DNA of 64,000 nucleotides from Macquaria australasica (lineage: Eukaryota; Chordata; Actinopteri; Centrarchiformes; Percichthyidae), in the NCBI GenBank assembly GCA_005408345.1, contig SEMN01000120.1, positions 124,001 through 188,000 on the forward strand, in the 5' to 3' direction. This document shows, in pieces, positions 51,566 to 62,300 of the stretch. The position numbers and the translations under genes are program-made. Numbering within the stretch: the stretch's first letter is position 1; each line of letters opens with the position of its first letter. A model generated the notes under the pieces. The model made no database searches. It was given only the letters and a program-made list of their open reading frames with translations, and was not told the origin of the DNA.

Positions 51566-54500
51566 CTAACTTAGCTTGACATTGCTTTTATTTCCATCAC
51601 TGTCCATACTTTGATTGGTTTTAGTTTCTACAGACACACCATGAATCCCCTGCTTATTAGTTTCATTGCCCTCTTCCTTTTTTTCTTTTCCACCCCCAGT
51701 GCCTGCATCTACAGGTGTACTTATTTTACCAGCGGGACCTTTGTCCTGCTCCTGTCTTTGCCCTTCGACCAACTCTCTTTCTCGACTCACTGATCTACCT
51801 CTACTCCAGTCCCTATCTGTTGGGTGACCTATTTGTTTACGTTTTGGGCTGAAGACATCAGGATTGTTGATCATACGATTTGGGAAGCGTATAAGACCTT
51901 CTGTTGGAGTGGGAAGTAAGGCTGCTCTGTGTCTCTGGGGTTTTACTGCTTTCTGATTTTGTCGGTTGTCAAAACCAGGGCATGAATTTCCTCCACTGTT
52001 TTGAGCTGGACCTTGGGGCCCACTATACAGTGCAATATGTGGATCACTAGGGCCTTGGAATCTGGTAACCTGATGAGGACTATTGAAATGGGGTGATGCT
52101 GGCTCAGATCCCCTTGAGTCTAACCCTGGGCCCTCAGAGTTTGTATCCCACCTCCCAGGCCCATATCTTATATCTGAATTTCCAGGTGCTGGCCCCATCA
52201 TTTCTGTTTTATCAGGACCTAGCCTTCTCATGTCTGGACCTCTCCTTTCCCTCCTAAAATCATGCTCAAGTCCTTGTCTACCTGTTCCAGGGATGTTCAT
52301 GTCTACACCTTGCCTTTCAGATCCTAGCCCCCCACAATCTGAAAACCTCCCATCAGTCCCTGAACTTTCAGTGGTTGTATTTCTGTTTTCATGCCCTGAG
52401 CATCTTAAATCTGAACCTCTGGGGCCTCTCCTGTTCGGGCCCGAATTCATCAAGTCTGGACCTGCCCTATGAGCCCCAGGTCCTTCCATGTTTGGCCCTC
52501 TCATATTACCCCTGAAGTCTGGCTGCCTCCAGTCATTCCCCATATCTGGACCCTCTCTCATATCTGATCCTTGTCCTCTCATGCCTGGACCTCTTCTATC
52601 ATGGCCATGTTGTCTATTGTCTGGATCTCTTTCTCCTCTGAAAAATGGTCCAGGGCCCCATCTGTTTGGCCCAGCACCCCCTCTATCAGGCTCTCTCCAT
52701 TCATTTCCAGGTCCTCCCCTACCGGGCCCTGGGCATATCATATCTGGGTCATCCTGGACAGGCCCTGGATCCCTAGAACCTGGACCACTATAATCATCCC
52801 CTGGACCTCTCAAAGGGCCTGGAAATGGCATATTTAGCCTTTCCTGTATGGGCCTTGGACCCCTTCTTCCACGGCCTCTCCATTCCATACGAGGACCTTG
52901 CCTACTATGTTCTTGAACCTGCTCATCTGGACCTTCTTGGATGGGCCCTGGACCCCTGTTGCCCTGTCTTTTCCAGTCTTCTCCTGAACATTCATTTTCA
53001 TTTCCTACAGCCTCCATATTGGGCCCTCTTCCAACCGACCATTGTTGCTCTGTGTCTGTGTCTCTACTATCAGGTACGGAGCCCCTGAAGTCTGGCCCTT
53101 TCCATCTGTCTCCCCGATTTAGACTGCTCATATCCTGCCCTTGTCCTCTAATGTTTCTTCTCATAGGCCCTGGACCCCTCAAGTTTTGACTTGTTCTATC
53201 AGGTCCTGAGCCCTCTATATTTGGGCTTTCATGGATAGGTTCTGAGCCTCCAAAGTCAGCCCCTCCCCAGTCATCTCTTCTATTTCTTAGACATTCTATA
53301 TTTGGACCTATCTGCCTGATGCCTGGGCCTCTAAAGTCCGGACCACCTGATCTTCTCCAATCAGGTCCTGGGCCCTCCATATCTGGACCTCTCCTTTCAG
53401 GCCCATGTTCCCTGAAGCCTGAGCCTCCTGGTTCTTGTCTGTCAGGCCCTGGGTCCTCAATGTGTGGACCTCTACTTTCACAACCTGGTCCTCTAAAATC
53501 TGGACATCTTGGACCTTTCCTTTCGGGCCCTGGACCCTCCATTACAGTTCTTTCAGGCCTCACTCCTCTGAACTGTGGACCTCTCCTATGAGACTCCATA
53601 TCCTCCATATCTGGAGGTCTTCTTTCTTGCTCAGGACCCCTGAACTGTGGGCCTCCTGGAAAGCTCCTGCTGTTGCCTGTTCCCTCCATATCTGGAGGCC
53701 TTCTGTCTGGCCCAGGTCCTCTGAAATTGGGACCTTCTGGACCGCTCCTGTCAGGCCCTGGGCCCTCCATGTTTGGACCTAAATGTTGAATTCCTGGTCT
53801 CCTCATGTTTGGACCTCCTGGCCCTCTCCTGTTGGGCGCTGGACGCTCCATACCAGAACCTGATCTTTCCTGCCTTGGTCCCCTGATGTCTGGACCCCTC
53901 CTGTCAGGCCCTGGGCCCTCCATATTTGGATGTCCACTTTCTGGCCCAGGATCCCTGAAGTGTGGTCCTCTACTGTGAGGCCCTGGACCTTCAATACCTG
54001 GACCAATTCTTTCAGGCCCCAGTCCTATGAAGTCAGGCCCAGGACCCCTCATATATGGTCCACTCCTGTCAGGACCCAGTCCACCACTGTTTTGATCTCC
54101 TGGTCCTCTCCTGTCAGGCCCTTGACCCTGCATAGAGGGACCTCTCCTTTCACACCCAGGCCCTCTTAAGTCTGGACCACCTGGTCCTCTTCTGTCAGGC
54201 CCTGGTCCATCCATGGCTAGACATCTCCTTTCAGGCCCTGGTCCCTGGAAATCTGGACCACCTGGTCCTCTCATGACAGGCTCTTGACTGTCTATAGAGG
54301 GACCTCTCCTTTCATGTCCTGGTCCACTAAAATCTGGAACTCCTGATTCTTTCCTGTCAGGCCCCGGACCACTCAAAGCAGGACCTCTCCTATTAGGACC
54401 TGGTCCACTGAAATCTGAACCTCCTGGTCCTCTTCTCTCAGGTCTTGGAGCCTCCATAGCTAAACCTCTCCTTTCAGGTCCTAGTCCTCTGAAATCTGGA

Positions 54501-57500
54501 CATCCAGGTCCTCTACTGTCAGGCCCAGGACACTCCATAGATAAGCCTCCGCTTTCAGGACCCGCTCCCCTGAAATCTGGACCTCCAAGTCCTCTCCTGT
54601 CAGGCCCAGGACCCTCCATAGATAAGCCTCTGCTTTCAGGCCCTGGTCCCCTGAAATCTGGACCTCCAGATCCTCTCCTGTCAGTCCCAGGACCTTCCAT
54701 AGCAGGACCTCTCCTTTCAGGTCCCGGGCCTCTGAAATTTGGACCTACAGGTCCTCGCCTGTCAGTCCCAGGACCTTCCATAGCTGGACCTCTCCATTCA
54801 GGCCCTGGTCCCCAGACATCTTGATCTCCTGGTCCTCTCCTGTCAGGCCCTGGGCCAACCATATCAGGACCTCTCCTTTCAGGCCATGGTCCCCTTAAAT
54901 CTGGACCTGCTGGTCCTCTCCTGTTAGGCCCAGGACCCTCCATAGCTGGACCTCTCCTTTCAAGGCCTGGTCCCACAAAGTCTAGACCTCCTGGTCCTCT
55001 CAAGCCAGGTCCTAGATTGTCATTAGTTGGACCTTTCCTTTCAGGCTCAGGTCTCCTGAAATCTGGACCTCCTGGTCCTCTCCTGTCATGCATTGGGACC
55101 TCCATGTCAGGTTCTCTCTTTAAAGGTCCTGGTGCCATAAAATCTGGAACCCCTGTTCCTCTCTTTTCATGCTTCAAGTCCTCCACGTTTGGGCTTCTCA
55201 TTTCAGGTCCTGGTTCTCTAAAGTTTAGGTCTCCAGCACCTCTTCTGACAGGCCCCTGGGACTCCATGTGTGGACCTCTCCCTTCAGGCTGATGGACTCT
55301 CCATTCATCTTGCATAAATGGCCCTCCTCTGACTGGACCTGATCCTCTCCTATCAGGCCCTCTCCAATCATCTCTTATGTCCGACCCTGGGCCACTCCAA
55401 TCTGGATCCCCCATATGTGGACCTTGGCCTTGATTTTGACTTCTCTGACCCCTCATATCAGGACCAACAAGACCTGGACCCATCCAATCTGGATTTGTTA
55501 TGTTTGGCATGGGACCTTTGTCATCTTGACCCATTTGTTTATTTGTCCTCTCTAGCCATAGCCCCTGTATATTTCTTCCTTGCATGTCTGCATCCCTCCT
55601 ATTTGGACCTGTTTCTCCAAAGTCTCTGCCTGAACTCCTTGCATGTGACTCAATTCTGTCAGCCCTTGTATCTGAGCCACCCATGGTACCCATATTTTGA
55701 CCAGGCCCCATGTAACTTCTTTCTGTCGTATCTGGCCTTCTTAATACATGCATAGTTTCTGATTCTCTCATGTCAGGACCATGCACACTCCTTTCAGCCC
55801 TAATATCTGGCAGTGGTTCCTTGAAATGTTCTCTAGGCCCACTACTGTCTTTGCCAATGCAGGACATGTTAGACCCACCACTTTCATAATTTATGTTTGG
55901 CCCTGGTCCGCTCATGGGTACATCTCGTCCTCTTTGTGGGCACCCCCTTTCAACTGTCTTTGCTGGGGATAGTCTATCTGCTCTTAGAATTATACCGCCT
56001 GAACCTGTAGATGCACTGGAATCTAAACTCCTTTCTTGACCACCACCCACCCTGCTCAAATCTGCATCTCTTCCATATGGCTGAAAACCCCTTTTCTGAG
56101 GGCCCTTTTCCTCTAAAACTGGACTGCCATCATGCCTTGATTGCCTCTGAACTCTTCCTGAGCCCCAAAAAGATGGATCTGGACTCCTTATATTTTGACT
56201 TGGAAATCTTACTCCTCCACCCCTCATAGCAGATCTCATACCCCCAGTATATGGACTTTCACCTCTATCTTTTTGGCCTCTACCTCTTCCTACAATATCT
56301 AGAACCCTACCCTCTATCCGTGGACCCTCTAAAGATTGATCTCTCCCTATTTCCATCACACACTGTCTCACATCAGGGCATGGACCTTTTACTTCTGGGT
56401 TCACGCCTTGCATACTAGAACTTTCCATATCTTGCACTGGACTCCTCATCCCAAAACCTCTCATGACTGACCCTGAACCAATGCTATCAGTACTGTGGTG
56501 CTGAATACCTGGTTCTCTCATAATTGGCTCTGAACCCTGCATCCCTGTCCCTGGGTCCCTGATGTGTTTCCCTTGGCCGCTTATAGCTAGGTCTCGTATG
56601 TGTGGTCCAGAACTCCAAATATTGGGGCTTATGTCTTGCGTGCCTGGACCTCTCATATCAGGCCCTGGGAATCTAATTCCTGTTTCTCTTAGATATATCT
56701 GTGATCCCCTATTTCCAGGTTCTTTCATATCTGGTCCTGGATTCCTAATACCTTGACCACTCATAGCAGGTCCTGGACACTTGGTCACAGGGACTATTTT
56801 AAGTCCCAAGCCCTGAATATCTGAGCATGTGGCTGGATCTGAATGTCCTCCCCCTTGACCCAGTATTTCTGGATGCCTTAAGCCTGGACTTTCCCTATTT
56901 CTAACATTTGATATTGGACCTCCAAAAGCAGGCCAGAGTATATTGGACATTGTTGCTTGATCACCAATAGGCAGATAATTATTTTCAACTTTAACAAGTG
57001 GCAATGAAACACTGGTATATGTATCAGGATCTCTGATTTCCTCAATCTTTACAGAGTCACTCTTTTCTATGCTGCTAGGTTTCACAAACTGTGGCTCTGG
57101 ATCAGGGCTCTGAGGAGAATCTCGAATGGGCGGATCAATTTCTCTCAAAGGAACTGTACTTTCAATATTGTTTTTAAGCAGAGTTTCTTGTTGAGAGGGT
57201 ATATCCACCTGTGTAGAAGAACCACTACCTGTGTCGTCATGGTCACTGACTGATTTTTTTTTAAGCTCCTGGGATTTTGGTGGTTCTGAAATCTCAATAT
57301 TCACATTGTGAAGAAGGTCGTGTGAAGAGGGAGAAAAGTCTTTATCAGGGTTCTCAACAAGATTACATTTTAACTGATGTCCATCAAGGGCATTTTTAAC
57401 AGTAACCAAGGTACATGGTAATGTGTTACTCTCCACAAATTGTCCAACAACAGAGTCTGAAGAGTCTGGAGCATTACACGGAACACTTACATGCTTTGAT

Positions 57501-59334
57501 TTCTCAAGGACTTGAGGGGAAGGTCCTCTGTGTTGTTTTGGTGAAAGGGTGAAAGGAGATAACGGGGATCTTCTACGCCCATGAGAATGTCGGCGTGCAG
57601 TATGCTCTTTACGATGGCGACCCTGGCGTTCAGACTGGCCTCTAGCTCTATGCCTAGACCTATCCCTTTCACTTCTCCTGTGTCTATCCCTTTCTCTACG
57701 TCTCTGGGAATGAGAAGGAGAACGCTGCTGTGACCTTCTTGAAGGACTTCTATGGCGGTCCCTTTCACGATGACTCCGTCTTTTTGGTGACGACCTTCGC
57801 TTTCTGCTGTGGTATGAATTCGGAGGAGTGTCCTTGCGGCAGGCACTACGCCCTGTTCTAGACAAAGATGAATCACGAGTTTTTATACTGCCTCCTTGAA
57901 ATACATCCTCTTGAATTTCATTAAAAAGTGATTCGTCCTCAGGATCATACGCTACATCAGAATCTTCAATCTCTCCAGCAGAGGAATACTTCTCACTTTC
58001 CTCAACATTTTCCTGTGTTTCATCTTGCTGTGTAACAGTATCTGTGTTTAAATTAGGGATGGTAGCAGTGTCTTCTAGCTTAACAGTCTGTGAATCCACA
58101 TTTGAACTGTCCACAGTCTCTGTAAGGTTGCTTGTCATGTCTGTTGATTCTGAAGGCCTTGACTCTGTTTGCATTATTCCACTCTGCATAGATGACAGCT
58201 GACTGAGAGGCAAAGATTTTGGTGGGGGAGACATCAGGGAATCTGAAACAGAAAAGTGAGCCATAAACATACCCACAGCCTCTCTCTGTTGACGTAGTGC
58301 TTCTTCCTGTTCTTTTAACTGCCGTTTTTGCTCTTCAATCTGCTTATTGAGCTCCTCAAGCATCCGCTGTTGCTCAGTTAGTGTTGCAGCTGAGACAACC
58401 ACAGTGTCTGTAGGAAGGTTCTGCGTTACTCCAGCTGGGGTGGAAGTTTGCGCTGGAGTGGAAGTGGCAGCTGGCATTACAGCCTGGGTGGAAATTGGGG
58501 TTGGGCATGATGGAGGATCTGACGTTTGAGTTTGAGGAACAGGGGGCTTTGTTACAACAATATCACTTTGAATATCTGCGAAGATAGTCTCATCCTCTGG
58601 ATCATAGGCCACATCATCATCGACAAAACCTGACACTGCAGGCCCATCTGCCTTAATTTTTTCTATGCTCTGTGGGACAACTATTCCATATCCCTTTGCT
58701 GGCTCATACTCCTCTTCTGGGTCATATGGTCGGTCAAAGTCATTTTCCTCTTCTTCTATTTCTTTGACCTTGGATTTCTGTCCATACTGTTGTACAATTG
58801 GATCCACCAATGACCCTGACACCTGAGAAAACACTGGAAGCTTCTTAACACTAACTGTTGTTGGTGTTGTTGTAGAACTTCCGTCAGAAGAGTCAGTTTG
58901 CTTATTGAGGAACAAAGTCTTCAAGATAGTTTGCAGCGGTGTCTTATCACTGGATGCTGTTGTGGGATTCTTATTAGAGGTGGATTGAGTGGCAACAACA
59001 GCGGCTGAGGTAGAAACAGGAGGGTCTGCTCTAATGGATGTCAAAACAGATGGTATGGTAACTGACCCAGAAGAGGAAGACTCTGATGGTGACCCAGGGC
59101 AAGATGGTGAACCAGGAGGGGTGGTGCTAGCAGGAGTCTCTGGATCGTAGGGTTGGAATATCTCCAATTTGTCAGAACCATAGAGGACCGGAGGTTTTGG
59201 TATCCACATAGGGTCTTTGGACATATGAACTTTGGGTCTCTTCTCTTCGATTTCCTGAGCCAAGCTTCCTGGACGTTTTGCCTTCTGAATGACTGCCAGA
59301 CCCAGAAGAAGATTGGGTCGGTTTTTTTAAAGCC
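51566..59334 (-). CDS. dido1: dido1 giant terminal exon (DIDO3-type)
   Basis: This 7,769-bp exon ends with TAG at 51568-51566. After the acceptor (59336-59335) come G-L, an in-frame TAA, then K-N-RPNLLLGLAVIQKAKRPG and about 2,570 further open codons. Order of content: acidic segments with four YDPE motifs (near 59,150, 58,730, 58,605 and 57,950); a probable coiled coil rich in E/Q/L/K (58,280-58,385); an Arg-Ser/Arg-His-rich stretch (57,530-57,840); a Ser/Pro/Glu-rich stretch; a very long P/G/R/D-rich repeat region (about 52,050-56,900) containing an 81-bp array; and a short basic tail with PNRMINNPDVFSPKRK. The exon is more than twice the length I would expect from mammalian DIDO3, most of the excess being repeat. 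All of it after the SPOC continuation looks intrinsically disordered. Confidence 0.88.
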
Positions 59335-62300
59335 CTGTGAAATAAAGAAAAGTGAGATAAATAAATTATTAGAACAAGTCTAAATTAAATACTGACAATT
59401 GACTCCCTGTTCCATTTTTTTCTAAAAGCTTGACTGACAACTGTCAGAAAGGTTAGATAATTATTCACATTCATAAAATATATAGGTGTGCAATACTTTT
59501 CATTAGGGCTGGGACCACTATGGATTTATCAGTAATTACCGAAAACACCAATAATTAAAATGACTAACGTTCTGCATGCTGAGCCGACACCAAAAATGAA
59601 ATGCAAGATGAAATCAAAACCACAACTGAATCTTATAACCCATGATCGACAAATTTAAAACTGTTTCCTGCTAAACACCTCTGCCAGCTGGTGTCTGTAT
59701 TGTCAGCTTAAGACAGTTTCCTGGAGTAAAAACTGGATACATTTTTGGCAATATGCAGTTTGTAAATAAAAACATATCACATGATAATCTTAATTTTAAT
59801 GTAACAACTTCTTTAAAAGCAAGTACACCTTAAATATTTAATTTAAACATGTATTCAGGTTTTCCTTTATATTTTTGTTCACTTTTCTTAGAGGCAAAAA
59901 ACATCCAATAAAAATCTTTACAGCTTAAACGTTTTTTTTCAAAATCTAAAGCTATTTTGTGATCCACTTGTGCCAATCCTGCAAGATAGTCTCTTATTTC
60001 AACCAAAAGAGGGTGCAAATGTTGTCACTACAGCTCATATATAACACCGTTAATCTACTTATTATTGTATTGTAATTAACAAAGACAAAAGTGTCAGTCA
60101 AGGCCATTACAATACAGGAATGGCAAAATATAACAATTATCAAGATTATTAAGGGATAGGATAACATAACATTTGTCAATTATTTTTCAGAAGATAGTTA
60201 TAGTTATTAAAATAGGTGAGGTAAGACTATTCATTTGGTAAGATATTGCCTGAATATACTTTATGCTGTTACTGTTGAGTCTTGGAGGTGTTAATAAAGG
60301 TGCTCGGCCAAGCCCAATAATGCAATATCGTTCATTATATATGACTATAAGCAGTAGTCGAAGCATTACCTGGTCCTTCAAGAGGTTGTAGTATGGATGG
60401 GATTGACTCCTTTGCGCTGAGTGGGACAAGGTAAACATCCTTGATGGAACGGCTGCTATTTGCAACCACACCAAAACGACCTCTGCTGCTGAAATAGGAA
60501 AACAGCGAGACATAGGCAACCTCTTCCTCCTCTGTTGCAGGGTGAAACCGGATCACACATAACTCCTAATAAGCAAAAAACAAACAAAAGAAGATGTAAA
60601 ATATTGATAGATTTTCAATATTATTGTACAAGACACAGAAAGAAATACTATATCTACTGCTTGCCTTTGTAACAGATGTCTTTAGTTTTGCAACATAGTC
60701 CCACACTGTATCAGGCAAGATTCGTCCTCCGATTTCTATGGTATCAGGAAGATCCTAAGCAAAAGAAAAACATTTTTCATATTTTTGTCAATTCAACTAA
60801 TGAAAATGACACATCTTTTTGATACAGCTCTGTGAATAAAAGTTTTTATTATGCAATACAATACCGCTTTAAGATTTTCAGCAGATCCTGAAACCAGATA
60901 TCCCTTGGTGACAAACTTGGCTACACTGAGCATGTTTAGGAAGCCTTTCCACAGTATGTCTTGCTTAGCTATGAACTGAGAAGTCTCTCCATCAGCTGGC
61001 GATTCAGATATCACGGTCCTGAGACACAAACCACAACGGCACAATAACAATCATATCCACATTGTGCTGATTTTGCTCAAATGTATACTACTAAAACAGA
61101 ATAAAGCAGAGTAATTCTATTCTATGCGCTTTATACTCGCACACTTCTTTAAATACCTTGAGGTTGTGCCATAGAGTCTGGGATCTGCAGAGGAAGATGG
61201 CTTCATTAAGATAGATTTAGGCAATGTTTTCAATGGTGGTAGTAAGGAGGCTGGTGTTGAGGGTGAGGCAGATCTAGTCTCTTTTAGAGGAGCATAAGGG
61301 GCTGATTGGTTATTGGTTGTGTTACTGGGACCAGAGGTGCCACTAGACGAAGCAGATAACCTGCTTGCTGCAGTGCGTGGGTCACGCCTTGTGATTGTTA
61401 CTGTGGAGACAGCTGGAATCACAACTGGTGTGTATGCTCTCTTTTGTGTAGTAGCTTTAGAAGTGTCTGGAGTTGGGGACGCAGGGGACTCCATGACAGG
61501 GGAAGCTGGAGACTCTGAAGTAGGGGAGGCTGGAGAATCCATTATGGGGGAAGCAGGAGATTCTACTATAGTCAATACTGGAGAGTCAATGGAATGGCGG
61601 GATGAAGGATCCATTAGGAATGATGTTGAAGAATCCATGTCAGGTGAGTCAGGTGGCGCTCGCAGAGGGGAGTCATCTCCTGCAGACTTTCTCCAAGAGG
61701 GTTCATATTTATCTCTTGTTTCAGAAACCTTGGGTTTTTTCTTTGCAGGTTCCTCCTCATTTCCTTCTACTCGTTGACCTTTGGGAAGGAATAAGAATCT
61801 ACTTTGAAAAACTAAAAGTAACAATGGGTATCATTGGATAATACAGTCTACTAGGTATTGCACAGCTGTTGTAAGACATATTTTAAATTTACCTGTGCAT
61901 ATCTTGCATTTCAGGTCAAAAAGGTGAGCTTTGTGCTCTGATGTTGTGTCCTTAAGCATACAGGCGAGAAGATCTGGTACAGCACTGCCCTGGCTTGGCT
62001 GGCTTGTTTGTTTGCTGCTCTTGAGAACAGGAGCAGGAAGACTTTTCTTCTGTTCCTGAGAAGCAATATATATGGACACAAACACATAAGCAATAGGACT
62101 TAACCCAAAAAGATATCATAACATGGCCTTTCATGAGAATTTTTGTATATGGAGCAGGACAGAAAATATAATGACCATATAAAGATTTTAAATTCCACCA
62201 ACTGAATGCAAATGAGGCAAGTACACACCATGCTTCTGTCGGGTCTAGCAGGATTCAAACTGGGCAAATCAACCTTCACTGCTTCAGGCCTCCGCAGCAA

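Noticed and set aside
54048..55343. Regularly spaced repeats resembling a CRISPR array
   Set aside because: The units are contiguous, diverged and lie in a vertebrate coding exon. There are no unique spacers of constant length between identical repeats.
52083..56756. Many long plus-strand open frames (60-130 codons) rich in Gly, Pro, Ser and Leu opposite the dido1 terminal exon
   Set aside because: They arise because the GC-rich repetitive codons of dido1 contain few stop triplets on the other strand. They have no start context, splice structure or family motif, and they repeat with the same 81-base period.
52050..56900. A collagen gene on the minus strand, suggested by Gly-Pro richness
   Set aside because: Gly is not at every third residue, the reading frame is continuous with dido1, and there are no short 54-bp type exons.
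59830..60018. A 62-codon minus-strand frame in the last dido1 intron, perhaps a transposase remnant
   Set aside because: I recognise no domain and the region is AT-rich. It cannot be distinguished from a chance open frame without a database search.
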